From contig JAETNT010000012.1 of assembly GCA_021772025.1 (NCBI GenBank), forward strand, positions 22,171 through 86,170: a stretch of 64,000 nt of DNA, given 5' to 3'. The notes beneath the pieces were generated by a model. The model saw only the letters and a program-made list of their open reading frames with translations. It ran no database searches and was not told the origin of the DNA. Origin of the DNA: Enterocloster bolteae (lineage in GTDB: Bacteria; Bacillota; Clostridia; Lachnospirales; Lachnospiraceae). Both the position numbers and the translations under genes were made by a program. This document shows positions 28,925 to 38,086 of this stretch, in pieces; within the stretch, counting starts at the first letter, position 1, and every line of letters starts with the position of its first letter.

Positions 28925-29016
28925 AAAGCAGGGCGAAAAAGGAGGAAATACCCTGCGGTTATACCTATATGCCCAGAAAGCAGGGCGAAAAAGGAGGAAA
29001 ACGTTATGAGAAGTAA
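28925..29016 (+). repeat. 24-bp direct repeat duplicating a ribosome-binding site, with overlapping 15-codon ORF
   Basis: 28925-28948 and 28977-29000 are identical 24-mers (core GCAGGGCGAAAAAGGAGG), 52 bases apart; the second supplies the Shine-Dalgarno of the binding-protein gene. CCCTGC (28951-28956) can pair with GCAGGG of the first copy, closing its Shine-Dalgarno in a loop, or with GCAGGG of the second. A 15-codon ORF (28969-29016, MPRKQGEKGGKRYEK) covers the second copy and overlaps the next start by 11 bases. Confidence 0.75.
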
Positions 29017-30439
29017 AAATTTAGTAGCATTAGGGTTAGCAGCAGCGCTGTGCTTGACGGGCTGCGGAGGAGGTGCGGAAACGGCAGAGACTACCAAAGC
29101 TCCGGCAGAGACTACCGGTCAAACGGCGGCGCCGGAGAGTAAGGCAGAGACGGAAAGCCCTTCCGCTGAGGCTAAAGTTTATCCGGCAGGAACCGTTACT
29201 TTTTATATGAATGGAAATCCCCAGTTCCGTCAGCAGTATTTTGAAACCTGGCTGGAAAATCACAGAGATATTGCACCGGAGGTGTCTGTAGAGTTTGTTC
29301 AGGTAGAGAGCAATGCCGACGCAAGAGAAAAAATAACTATGACGGCTCTTTCCGGAGCAGTAGAGGATTTGCCGGATGCTGTTTTCTTAGATCGGTTGAA
29401 TTTAATGGATTTGGTTCAGGCCGGGCTTCTGGTAGATGAGACGGAATTTTTAACTCCCTTGGCAGAGAAGATGGTAGACGGCGCTCTTACTGAGGGAATG
29501 GTAAGCGGAAAGATGTATGGCCTTCCCGATTCGGTACGTCCCCAGCTTTTGATGTACAATAAAGAAATTTTTGATAAATATGGGATTGATCCGGCTTCTA
29601 TGGACACTATAGACGGGTATATTGAAGCAGGACGCCAGTTAAAGGAAAAGAGCGGCGGCGAAACCTATTTGTCCTGGATCGGCTCCAATAATATGACTTG
29701 GAAGTGCTGGGGAAGAAGAGGACTGATGCCTCAGGCTAACGCAAAAGTTTGGGATGAGGAAGGAAACGTAATTATCGGAAGCGATGAAGGGACCAAGCTG
29801 GCTTTAGGCGCGTTGGATACCATGTATTCCGAAGGGCTGTTAATGCGCGTAGAAATGTATGATCCGGCTCTCTATGACGCTATCAACAGCCAGAAGATTG
29901 CAACCTTTGACATTGGCGCTTACTGGGATGAGTTTATGCGTCAGAACTGTCAGGCAACAGCAGGCCAATGGAGGGTTATGTCTGCTCCGGTATTTAAAGA
30001 AGTAGGAAAAGCAGGCGCTCCTGTATCCAGCTACATGTGTATCGTAGAAAAAGGTGAGGACAGCGTTTACAAAGAGCTGATTGAGCAGATGTGGTATGAC
30101 TTTACTTTTGATACTGAGTCCAGACAGGCATGGGTAAATTCCATGGAAGAGCAGAATGCGCCCTATACCAACCCCATTTCCCTGGAAATGTTGGAGGATG
30201 ATTTCTGGAAAGAGCCGTCAGATTACTACGGCGGACAGTCCTTTAGAGAATGGGAAGGATTAACTCTGCAAAACGGCGCAAATAATATGATTGTAACTGC
30301 ACAGGATGCAGAAGGCGATGAGATTATTTCTGCTGAGATTGAAAAATATGTGGCTGGTGACCAGACTATGGAAGAAGCCATTGCCAATATGGATAAGAAC
30401 TTAAAGGCAAAGATCGGAAAGGCAGAGATTGTGGACTAA
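29006..30439 (+). CDS. ABC transporter substrate-binding lipoprotein (CUT1-like)
   Basis: 477 residues. The lipobox is LCLTGCGGG (Cys17 approximately), followed by an Ala/Glu/Thr-rich linker (to about residue 50), then a family 1 extracellular binding fold (MYGLPDSVRPQLLMYNKEIFDKYGID). It captures the substrate for the two permeases downstream. As with the first ABC set, no ATPase is encoded here. The preceding duplicated ribosome site may tune its expression relative to the URO-D gene. Confidence 0.9.
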   Translation: MRSKNLVALGLAAALCLTGCGGGAETAETTKAPAETTGQTAAPESKAETESPSAEAKVYPAGTVTFYMNGNPQFRQQYFETWLENHRDIAPEVSVEFVQVESNADAREKITMTALSGAVEDLPDAVFLDRLNLMDLVQAGLLVDETEFLTPLAEKMVDGALTEGMVSGKMYGLPDSVRPQLLMYNKEIFDKYGIDPASMDTIDGYIEAGRQLKEKSGGETYLSWIGSNNMTWKCWGRRGLMPQANAKVWDEEGNVIIGSDEGTKLALGALDTMYSEGLLMRVEMYDPALYDAINSQKIATFDIGAYWDEFMRQNCQATAGQWRVMSAPVFKEVGKAGAPVSSYMCIVEKGEDSVYKELIEQMWYDFTFDTESRQAWVNSMEEQNAPYTNPISLEMLEDDFWKEPSDYYGGQSFREWEGLTLQNGANNMIVTAQDAEGDEIISAEIEKYVAGDQTMEEAIANMDKNLKAKIGKAEIVD

Positions 30440-30458
30440 TAGATTACAGGAGAAGGGA

Positions 30459-31331
30459 ATGTATAAAAACTTCAAAAAATATCGCGCCCCATATTTGTTT
30501 ATTTTACCGTTTTTCATTTTATTTATTGTGTTCCAATTAGTTCCCACTATCTGGACGGTTTATATTAGCCTGACAAAGTGGAGAGGAATCGGGACACCGG
30601 AATTTGTGGGGTTTGAAAATTACTCCAAAATGGTAATCGACGATATGTTTTGGGAATCCCTGCTTAATACGGCAATATACTGGATAAGCGGACTGGTTCT
30701 GATTCTGTTTCTGGCAGTGGTGATTGCTTCCCTGCTTAACAGCAAGTGTCTGAAAGGCAGAGCATTTTTTAAGACCGCCACTTTTTTGCCCAATATTTGT
30801 GCCGCAATTGCCATGGGACTGATTTTCAGAATGTTGTTTGACGAAAATGTAGGACTGATCAATGAGGTATTGGCAGCCATGGGATTTGACAAGGTTCCAT
30901 GGCTTGCCGGAACCAAGTATTCCAAGATCCCGGTGATTCTTTTGATTGTCTGGAGAAATGCGCCCTGGTTCACTATGATTGTACTCTCCGGCCTTTTAAA
31001 TATTTCAGCGGATTATTATGAGGCAGCTACAGTGGACGGAGCAAACGGATGGCAGAAATTCCTGTTTATCACTCTGCCGTCCATCAGCAACATTTTATTC
31101 TTCTGCTCTGTTACCTTGACCGTGGATATGTGGAAAATATTTAACGAACCTTATATTTTGCCGGGTCCGGGAACGTCCAACACATCACTGTTTCAGTATA
31201 TGTATGAGTCAGGTTTTAATGTATTTAATATGGGCTATGCGTCGGCCATCGGAGTTATTATTATGGTAATGCTGACTGTGGTTTCTGTAGCTCAGTTCCT
31301 GGTAAGAAAGAGACAGGGGGAGGTGGCATAA
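30459..31331 (+). CDS. ABC transporter permease (UgpA type)
   Basis: 290 residues with six membrane segments. The EAA loop is YYEAATVDGANGWQKFLF (residues about 186-203). ATG 30459 follows AGGAGAAGGG closely; the longer in-frame start at 30429 lies inside the binding-protein gene. The stop overlaps the next start as TAATG, so both permeases are coupled. Confidence 0.92.
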   Translation: MYKNFKKYRAPYLFILPFFILFIVFQLVPTIWTVYISLTKWRGIGTPEFVGFENYSKMVIDDMFWESLLNTAIYWISGLVLILFLAVVIASLLNSKCLKGRAFFKTATFLPNICAAIAMGLIFRMLFDENVGLINEVLAAMGFDKVPWLAGTKYSKIPVILLIVWRNAPWFTMIVLSGLLNISADYYEAATVDGANGWQKFLFITLPSISNILFFCSVTLTVDMWKIFNEPYILPGPGTSNTSLFQYMYESGFNVFNMGYASAIGVIIMVMLTVVSVAQFLVRKRQGEVA

Positions 31332-32170
31332 TGGATTACAGGACAAAACAACGGACTGTATCTCTGGCCGTCCATCTGCTGCTGGGGTTTATTGTACTGA
31401 TATGTTTGTTTCCCATTTTATGGATGTGCCTAATTGCATTTAAGGATACGAAAGAGAGCCTTACCGGATTTCATTCTTTATGGGTGGACACTCCAACCCT
31501 GGACAATTTTAAACGGCTTTTTCAACTGATTCCTGTGTGGCAGAATACCTTTAACAGCGTATTTACTACTGTTATTGGAACTGTAACTTCCCTGTTTTTT
31601 TGCGCCTTGGCTGGGTTTGCGTTTTCCAAATACCGGTTTCCCGGCAGGAATTTCCTGTTTTATTTTATTATTGCCACTATGCTGGTACCGGCTGAGGTGG
31701 GAGCAGTTCCTTTATTTATTATCATGAAAAAATTGAACTTGGTCAACAGCCTTTGGTCTTTGATTATCCCAAAGATTGCCACGGCCATCGGTATTTTCTA
31801 CATGAATCAGTATATTTCTGATGTGCCGGACGAGCTGATTGAGGCGGCAAAAATAGACGGCTGCAGCGACTTTGGCATCTTTGCCAAGGTGGTGGTGCCG
31901 ATTATCAAGCCGGCTCTGGCATCTTGGGGCGCTGTAACCTTGATTTCCCGCTGGAATGACTTTTTCTGGCCGCTTTTATACCTAAGAAAACAGAGTAAAT
32001 ATACACTGATAGTAACCATCTCCCTATTGCCTATCAGCGAAGGGCTGTCTACCCCATGGCCTGTTATCCTGGCGGGGACTACTCTGGTTACTATCCCCAT
32101 TATTGTACTTTACTTGATTTTAGAGCGGTTCCAGAAAGGCGGAAGCTTTGCGGGGGCGGTGAAAGGTTAG
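31331..32170 (+). CDS. ABC transporter permease (UgpE type)
   Basis: 279 residues with six membrane segments. EAA motif ELIEAAKIDGCSDFGIF near residue 172; ends with the typical SFAGAVKG. It starts inside the stop codon of its partner permease. Gap to the peptidase gene is 31 bases, so that gene belongs to the same operon. Confidence 0.92.
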   Translation: MDYRTKQRTVSLAVHLLLGFIVLICLFPILWMCLIAFKDTKESLTGFHSLWVDTPTLDNFKRLFQLIPVWQNTFNSVFTTVIGTVTSLFFCALAGFAFSKYRFPGRNFLFYFIIATMLVPAEVGAVPLFIIMKKLNLVNSLWSLIIPKIATAIGIFYMNQYISDVPDELIEAAKIDGCSDFGIFAKVVVPIIKPALASWGAVTLISRWNDFFWPLLYLRKQSKYTLIVTISLLPISEGLSTPWPVILAGTTLVTIPIIVLYLILERFQKGGSFAGAVKG

Positions 32171-32201
32171 TACAATGATGTACTAGTGAAAGGAACGGGT
32201 T

Positions 32202-33299
32202 ATGGAAGAGGCAGAAAATAGGAAGACACGGAATCGAATAGAAAAAATCCAGCAGGCCTTAAGAGAAACACGGGCGGATGGCTTGCTGATAGAGGACAGG
32301 AGCAACCGCCATTATTTGACACGGGCGGATGTGTGGCAGGGAAGCTTGATTGTGACAGAAGAAAGAGCAGTCCTTCTGGTAGATTTCCGGTACTACCAGA
32401 TGGCCATATCCGGGGTAAAGGGCTGCGATGTCAAGCTCTGCAAAAATGTAGATGAAGGCATTGGCCAAATCGTAAAGGACTGGAAGATCCACTGGCTGGG
32501 GTTTGAGACCGGCGGACTTTCTTACCTGCGCCACAAAAAGCTTGAGTCCATAATTGGAGAAGCCAGGCTGGATGAGGAAACCTGCGGGGATTATCTGGTA
32601 AAAGAATGCCGGAAAGTAAAAGATGAGGAAGAACTGTCTTGCCTGCGCCAGGCTCAGGAAATCTCGGACAGGGCTTACGATCATATATTGAATGTGGCGA
32701 GAGCGGGCATGAAGGAGTCGGATATCCGGATGGCTCTGGGGACTTATATGATTCGCCAGGGCTCAGAAGGTTTTGACATCGGCTATATTGCATCCTCCGG
32801 AGAGAAAACCTCATTGCCCCACGGAGGCTTTGGAGATAAAGTAATCGAAAAAGGGGATCTGCTGATGATAGATTTCGGAGCCATTATCAACGGCTATCGC
32901 TCTGATATGACCAGAACCTTTGGTTTCGGAACTCTTTCCTCCAAACAAAAGGAGATCTACCGGCTTGTGTTGGAAGCTCAGGAAAAAGCTCTTTCCGGCA
33001 TCCGCCCGGGCATGAAAGGAAAAGAAGTTGATAAAATTGCCAGGGATTATATTAATCATGCCGGTTATGAGGGTTGCTTTGACCATGGCCTGGGACACAG
33101 CATCGGTCTGGACGGCCATGAGAACCCCAGATTTAATGAAGTAGAAGAAGAGATTCTTAGACCGGGGGTGGTAATGACTGTAGAACCGGGCATTTATCTG
33201 GCTCATGAATTTGGAGTCCGGATTGAGGATATGGGTGCAGTAACAGAAACTGGATTTGAAGATTTTACTAAGGCAACCAAAGAGCTGATTATTATTTAA
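32202..33299 (+). CDS. M24-family metallopeptidase (Xaa-Pro aminopeptidase-like)
   Basis: 365 residues. An N-terminal creatinase-type domain (residues 1-135) precedes the pita-bread catalytic domain. Metal ligands are visible as Asp in MIDFGAIINGYRSDMTRTF (two Asp), His in HGLGHSIGLDGHENP, and Glu in MTVEPGIYL and RIEDMGAV. Members are aminopeptidase P, prolidase or creatinase/ectoine-hydrolase-like. Cytoplasmic; last gene of the URO-D/ABC operon, so it may hydrolyse an imported peptide or amide rather than act as housekeeping PepP. Confidence 0.88.
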   Translation: MEEAENRKTRNRIEKIQQALRETRADGLLIEDRSNRHYLTRADVWQGSLIVTEERAVLLVDFRYYQMAISGVKGCDVKLCKNVDEGIGQIVKDWKIHWLGFETGGLSYLRHKKLESIIGEARLDEETCGDYLVKECRKVKDEEELSCLRQAQEISDRAYDHILNVARAGMKESDIRMALGTYMIRQGSEGFDIGYIASSGEKTSLPHGGFGDKVIEKGDLLMIDFGAIINGYRSDMTRTFGFGTLSSKQKEIYRLVLEAQEKALSGIRPGMKGKEVDKIARDYINHAGYEGCFDHGLGHSIGLDGHENPRFNEVEEEILRPGVVMTVEPGIYLAHEFGVRIEDMGAVTETGFEDFTKATKELIII

Positions 33300-33315
33300 A
33301 GAGTTTTGATTAGAG

Positions 33316-33351
33316 GCAGGGCAGCAAATAAAAATGCGGCCCTGCTTTTTG
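33316..33351 (+). terminator. Terminator of the URO-D/ABC/M24 operon
   Basis: GCAGGGC (33316-33322) pairs with GCCCTGC (33339-33345), followed by TTTTTG. Confidence 0.82.
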
Positions 33352-33499
33352 TTTGCAAAGTGTCCATAAAAGCGCCGTAGAGAGAGGATTTTTATAAACT
33401 ATGCCGCATAAATCTTGCAAAATTTGTCATAAAAGTATTGTTTTAAAGGGGTGGTATTTGCTATAATAAAAGTAACTGGTTAAGAGGGGGAGCCAAATA

Positions 33500-34378
33500 A
33501 TGATGGGAAAAAACAAAAGTCCAAAAGAACGAGCGGAGGAGATTCTTCGCCGGGCTGCCAAGAAACGAAATAAGAATTCTGCCGGTAATTTATATCTGAC
33601 AGGTTTGGCAATATGGACAGTTGGGATTTTTTTGGGACTTTTATTGTCAATAATGTTTATTCGGCAAAGCGCCGCTTCTACCAATGGCTCAAAGCCGGCC
33701 GCTTTGGCTGAAGAAGGACAGCAGGAGCCGGGGATAGAAGAAATACAGGAGTTAAAAAAACAGCCGGGTCAGGGAGAAATTCAAAAGACAGAAAGCATGG
33801 AAGAAGAGTACATAGGAGCTTTGGAGGTAGCGGCATACTGCAGCGGCAGACGTACATATTCAGGAGATGTTCCTGAGGCAGGAAGGACAGTTGCCGCAGA
33901 CCTTTCTAAATTTGAAATTGGCGATCAGCTGAGAATTGGCGATACAATTTATTGCGTAGAAGATTCGGTTCCCAACGACGCGCAAGAAGAATTAAGAGTG
34001 TATTTTTCCAGCTATGAAGAGGCAATAGCTTTCGGCAGACAGGAGCTTAATGTATATCGTATTCAAAAAGAGGAAGAAGAAAAGGAGGGACTATTAGGAG
34101 AGTTTGAAGTGACAGGGTACTGCAGCTGCAGCGAATGTTGCGGCTACAAAGAAAAGCGGCTTACAAAAATGGAAACAGTCCCCAGATCTTCCCATACCGT
34201 TGCCGTCGATCCGGATGTGATTCCATTAGGAAGTAAAATCGAGATAGACGGAGTGGTTTATTTGGCGGAGGATACGGGAAAGAAGATAAAAGGGAATGTC
34301 ATAGATATTTACTTTGATACCCATGAAGAAGCGATTATCTACGGAAGAAAAACTAAAAAAGTATACCAAATTCAGTGA
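33500..34378 (+). CDS. Membrane-anchored protein with tandem 3D-type domains
   Basis: 292 residues. Cytoplasmic basic start, one membrane segment (residues about 34-56), an acidic linker, then two related beta-domains. The C-terminal one (about 205-292) has the three-Asp pattern of the 3D domain (PF06725): AVDPDVIPLGSKIEI, EDTGKKIKG, NVIDIYFD. The first (about 113-195) aligns to it, with AADLSKFEIGDQLRI and EDSVP, but the third Asp is lost (RVYFSS). Both end in a VYxIQ tail. 3D domains resemble MltA lytic transglycosylases and occur in spore or cell-wall proteins. A role in peptidoglycan cutting outside the membrane is inferred. GAGGGGGAG precedes the start. Confidence 0.8.
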   Translation: MMGKNKSPKERAEEILRRAAKKRNKNSAGNLYLTGLAIWTVGIFLGLLLSIMFIRQSAASTNGSKPAALAEEGQQEPGIEEIQELKKQPGQGEIQKTESMEEEYIGALEVAAYCSGRRTYSGDVPEAGRTVAADLSKFEIGDQLRIGDTIYCVEDSVPNDAQEELRVYFSSYEEAIAFGRQELNVYRIQKEEEEKEGLLGEFEVTGYCSCSECCGYKEKRLTKMETVPRSSHTVAVDPDVIPLGSKIEIDGVVYLAEDTGKKIKGNVIDIYFDTHEEAIIYGRKTKKVYQIQ

Positions 34379-34400
34379 GAAATGTAAAATTTGAAAACGG

Positions 34401-34462
34401 GGCTGCTGTAGGATGAGATAGGACGGAGTCAAAAAGACCAGAGGTTTTATCCTGCAGCAGCC
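34401..34462. terminator. Long hairpin between convergent genes
   Basis: GGCTGCTGTAGGAT (34401-34414) pairs with ATCCTGCAGCAGCC (34449-34462) except for one central mismatch, around a 34-base loop. There is no good T-run on the plus strand; on the minus strand a short CGTTTTC follows, so it may serve the binding-protein gene that ends at 34521. Confidence 0.5.
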
Positions 34463-34520
34463 TCTTATGCTGCAAAGCATTCAGCAGAATGTGTGGTGAC
34501 GGATTTTGCCGAATGTTCCC

Positions 34521-35555
34521 TTAAGGAATTGCTTTTTCAGAAAATTCCGTAGTTACTAAATCCCCATAAGGAACCCGCTTGGGAAGCTCTCCCGCTTCTT
34601 CAAGAATATTCTGCAACAGATCGAAGCTGGATTCCTCAAAGATGGTGTTGCTTTTCCACGTATCCTGGTCCTTATAACGGCCAACGATGGTAGCTAGGCT
34701 GTTTAAATCTGTATCCGGAAACTGGGGCTTTATGACTTTTGCGATCTCTTCGGCAGAATGAGAGTTTACATAATCAAGCCCTCGCTGTGTGGCGTTGGTA
34801 AAGGCCTGAATGACTTCCGGATTCTTTTCAATATAACTTTTTTTTGCGCTGTAGGCCGTATAGGGAACATAGCCGGATTCTGTACCCAAGGAGGCCACTA
34901 CATAGCCGTTTCCTTCTTTTTCCAGAGCCGTGGCAAAGGGTTCAAATTCTACGGTATAATTGGCCCCGCTGGAAGGAAATGCGGCGGCGGTAAGGCCGAA
35001 ACTGATGCTTTGATCGATGGAAAGGTCGGTGCCAGGATCCAAGTTATGCTTTTTTAAAATAAATTCAAAGACCATTTGAGGCATTCCGCCTGCTCTTCCG
35101 CCAAGAACCGAAGCCCCGGAAAGCTTCTCCCAGGAAAAGTCCGGATCCGGTTCTCTGGCAACCAGAAAGTTTCCGGCTCTCTGGGTCAGCTGGGCAAAAT
35201 TGACTGCATAGTCTTCAGCGCCGTTGGCGTAGGTGTAAATGCTGGCTTCGGATCCCATAAAACCGATATCTGCGTCTCCGGATACTAAAGCGGTCATAAC
35301 CTTATCTGCCCCGGCTCCGTTTACCAGAGTCAAATCAATCCCCTCTTCATGAAAATATCCCAGTTCAATGGCAGCGTACTGAGGAGCATAAAATATGGAA
35401 TGAGCTACTTCGCTTAAGGTAACAGGAACCGTTTCCCTTTTGCCGTCGGAATCGGCGCTGCCGCCAAGAGAGCAGGCGGTGAGAGAAAACAGGAAAACAG
35501 CAGCGGCAAGAGTTAAAGAGAGCAGCCTGGCTCTTAAAAAGTCAGAATGTTTCAT
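34521..35555 (-). CDS. NMT1/ThiY/SsuA-type ABC substrate-binding lipoprotein (orphan)
   Basis: 344 residues. The signal peptide ends in the lipobox SLTACSLGG (Cys28 approximately). The body has the family pattern HSIFYAPQYAAIELGYFHEEGIDL and ALVSGDADIGFMGSEAS. This family binds sulfonates, taurine, nitrate or thiamine precursors. No permease or ATPase gene is adjacent: its neighbours are convergent or divergent single units, so the partner transporter must be elsewhere or the protein has another role. Confidence 0.85.
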   Translation of the reverse strand: MKHSDFLRARLLSLTLAAAVFLFSLTACSLGGSADSDGKRETVPVTLSEVAHSIFYAPQYAAIELGYFHEEGIDLTLVNGAGADKVMTALVSGDADIGFMGSEASIYTYANGAEDYAVNFAQLTQRAGNFLVAREPDPDFSWEKLSGASVLGGRAGGMPQMVFEFILKKHNLDPGTDLSIDQSISFGLTAAAFPSSGANYTVEFEPFATALEKEGNGYVVASLGTESGYVPYTAYSAKKSYIEKNPEVIQAFTNATQRGLDYVNSHSAEEIAKVIKPQFPDTDLNSLATIVGRYKDQDTWKSNTIFEESSFDLLQNILEEAGELPKRVPYGDLVTTEFSEKAIP

Positions 35556-35656
35556 AAAACCTCCAAGTGGTAAATTTTCTAATCCTATCTTATGTGGGAA
35601 GCCGCAGCCAGGTGTCAGTCGGAAGAAATAAAGAAGGGATTCCTTTTTGGATGCTC

Positions 35657-35685
35657 TTGTAAATTTATTGCATTAATGTTATGAT
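35657..35685 (+). promoter_or_regulatory. Promoter of the aconitase-family gene
   Basis: TTGTAA (35657-35662), 17-base spacer, TATGAT (35680-35685). An 85-base leader follows. Confidence 0.6.
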
Positions 35686-35769
35686 GTTGGGGTCAAAAGG
35701 TATTTTGAACCTGGTATCATCCTAATAAATAAAGCAGTTGTTTTGCAATTAAGACGAGGAGGATTTGAT

Positions 35770-38064
35770 ATGATATCACTATATGATGGCGGCGTATATC
35801 TGGTAAACGGCTCTACCTTAATTCCGGAGGCGGAAGCGGCAAAGGTAGAGACTATGACCGGAAAGACTGCAGATAAGGAGACGGCAAAAAAGGGTACGAT
35901 AGCCTATTCAATTTTAGAAGCCCACAATACCGGAGCAGACATGGAACACTTAAAGCTGCGGTTTGATGCGATGGCATCCCACGACATTACCTTTGTAGGG
36001 ATTGTTCAGACTGCCAAGGCTTCCGGTATGGAAAAGTTCCCCATTCCCTATGTCTTGACGAACTGTCACAATACTCTGTGCGCCGTAGGCGGTACTATCA
36101 ATGAAGACGACCATATGTTCGGACTTTCCGCGGCAAAAAAATACGGCGGTATTTATGTCCCCCCCCATATTGCAGTTATCCACCAGTATATGCGCGAGAT
36201 GATGGCGGGCTGCGGAAAGATGATTTTAGGCTCTGACAGCCATACCCGCTACGGCGCTTTGGGTACCATGGCTATAGGAGAGGGCGGCGGCGAGTTGGTA
36301 AAGCAGCTTCTCCTTGATACCTATGATGTGTCATACCCCGATGTGATAGCTATATACTTAGACGGAAAGCCCAATCCGGGCGTAGGCCCTCAGGATATCG
36401 CTTTGGCAATTATCGGAGCGGTATTTAAAAGCGGCTATGTAAAGAATAAAGTAATGGAGTTTGTAGGTCCCGGAATCGCATCTATGGACACGGATTTTAG
36501 AAACGGCGTGGATGTTATGACTACGGAGACTACCTGCCTCACCTCCATCTGGAAAACTGATGAGGATACCAGGGCATACTTGGCCATGCACGGCAGAGAG
36601 GGCGATTATAAAGAATTAAATCCGGCGCATGTGGCTTACTATGAGGGCTGCGTTTACGTGGATTTATCTACCATAAAGCCTATGATCGCCCTGCCATTCC
36701 ATCCAAGCAACACCTACGAGATTGATCAACTTAATACCAACCTTTCCGATATTTTGAGAGAGGTAGAAAAAGAAGCAGAGAAGATAGGGGGAGGCAGGGC
36801 CGGTTTTACCTTAACTGATAAGATTAAAGACGGAAAACTCATGGTACAGCAGGGAATTATTGCCGGCTGTGCAGGCGGCAACTACACCAATGTTATCGAG
36901 GCCGCCAATGCTTTAAGAGGCAAAAACTGCGGCTGTGACGAGTTTTCTTTAGCTGTTTACCCGTCCTCCCAGCCGGTATTTGCAGATCTGGTGAAGAAGG
37001 GAGCAGTATCGGATTTGATGGCAGCGGGAGCAATTATCCGAACCGCTTTTTGCGGCCCCTGCTTTGGAGCAGGCGATACCCCCTGCAACAATGGTTTAAG
37101 CATCCGCCACACTACCAGAAATTTCCCCAATCGGGAAGGTTCCAAACCCGGAAATGGTCAGATGGCGGCAGTGGCTTTAATGGATGCCCGCTCCATTGCG
37201 GCAACGGCTGCTAACGGAGGCTTCCTGACTTCTGCAGAAGGAATGGAATGTTTCGGGAAGGTTCCGGCCTATGAATTCGACCGGACTTCCTATGATCACA
37301 GAGTATACTTTGGATTTGAAAAAGGGGATGATAAGGCGGAACTGATTTATGGCCCCAATATTAAGGACTGGCCGGAAATGAGCCCGTTGGCTGACAATAT
37401 TGTACTGAAGGTCTGCTCTAAGATTATGGATGCAGTGACCACCACTGATGAGCTGATTCCTTCCGGAGAGACTTCTTCCTATCGTTCCAATCCTCTGGGA
37501 CTGGCAGAGTTTACTTTGTCCAGAAGGGACCCGGAGTATGTAAGCCGCACCAAAGAGGTAGACAGGCTGGAAAAGGCCAGAGCCGCCGGAACCGATCCGC
37601 TGTCTCTTGACGCAGAACTGAAAGACGTATTTGATCAGATCCGCACTATTCCTGGCAATGAGACGGTAAATGCCATGGAGACGGAGATTGGAAGCATGGT
37701 TTACGCAGTAAAGCCCGGAGACGGTTCTGCCAGAGAGCAGGCGGCAAGCTGTCAGAGAGTTATAGGCGGCCTTGCCAACATCTGCAAAGAGTTTGCCACC
37801 AAACGTTACCGCTCCAATGTGATGAACTGGGGAATGCTGCCCTTCCAGATGGAAGCAGAACCGGAATTTCAGGTAGGAGATTACATTTATATTCCGGGCA
37901 TCCGCAAGGCTTTAGACGGAGATCTGAGTGATATCAGGGCTTATATATTGGGAGACAAGATTAAGGAAATTACCCTTTTCATTGCCGACATGACCCCGGA
38001 AGAGCGGGAAATTGTTAAGGCCGGCTGCCTCATTAATTACAACCGAAGCCGGACAAAAGCATGA
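35770..38064 (+). CDS. Aconitase-superfamily hydratase (YbhJ-like)
   Basis: 764 residues. Iron-sulfur ligands are visible as the Cys in [11 protein letters not shown] and the pair in [15 protein letters not shown]. Other aconitase elements are [24 protein letters not shown] and the swivel-like C-terminal region after residue 580. The protein is shorter than AcnA and begins with MISLYDGG, as in the 750-residue clostridial hydratases related to E. coli YbhJ, whose substrate is uncertain. It could be the citrate-isocitrate aconitase of this organism or act on another hydroxy acid. ATG 35770 follows GAGGAGG; the ATG/TTG further upstream is unlikely. A HAD phosphatase follows 22 bases on. Confidence 0.82.
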   Translation: MISLYDGGVYLVNGSTLIPEAEAAKVETMTGKTADKETAKKGTIAYSILEAHNTGADMEHLKLRFDAMASHDITFVGIVQTAKASGMEKFPIPYVLTNCHNTLCAVGGTINEDDHMFGLSAAKKYGGIYVPPHIAVIHQYMREMMAGCGKMILGSDSHTRYGALGTMAIGEGGGELVKQLLLDTYDVSYPDVIAIYLDGKPNPGVGPQDIALAIIGAVFKSGYVKNKVMEFVGPGIASMDTDFRNGVDVMTTETTCLTSIWKTDEDTRAYLAMHGREGDYKELNPAHVAYYEGCVYVDLSTIKPMIALPFHPSNTYEIDQLNTNLSDILREVEKEAEKIGGGRAGFTLTDKIKDGKLMVQQGIIAGCAGGNYTNVIEAANALRGKNCGCDEFSLAVYPSSQPVFADLVKKGAVSDLMAAGAIIRTAFCGPCFGAGDTPCNNGLSIRHTTRNFPNREGSKPGNGQMAAVALMDARSIAATAANGGFLTSAEGMECFGKVPAYEFDRTSYDHRVYFGFEKGDDKAELIYGPNIKDWPEMSPLADNIVLKVCSKIMDAVTTTDELIPSGETSSYRSNPLGLAEFTLSRRDPEYVSRTKEVDRLEKARAAGTDPLSLDAELKDVFDQIRTIPGNETVNAMETEIGSMVYAVKPGDGSAREQAASCQRVIGGLANICKEFATKRYRSNVMNWGMLPFQMEAEPEFQVGDYIYIPGIRKALDGDLSDIRAYILGDKIKEITLFIADMTPEEREIVKAGCLINYNRSRTKA

Positions 38065-38086
38065 CAAAAAAGCGGCGGAACAGACA

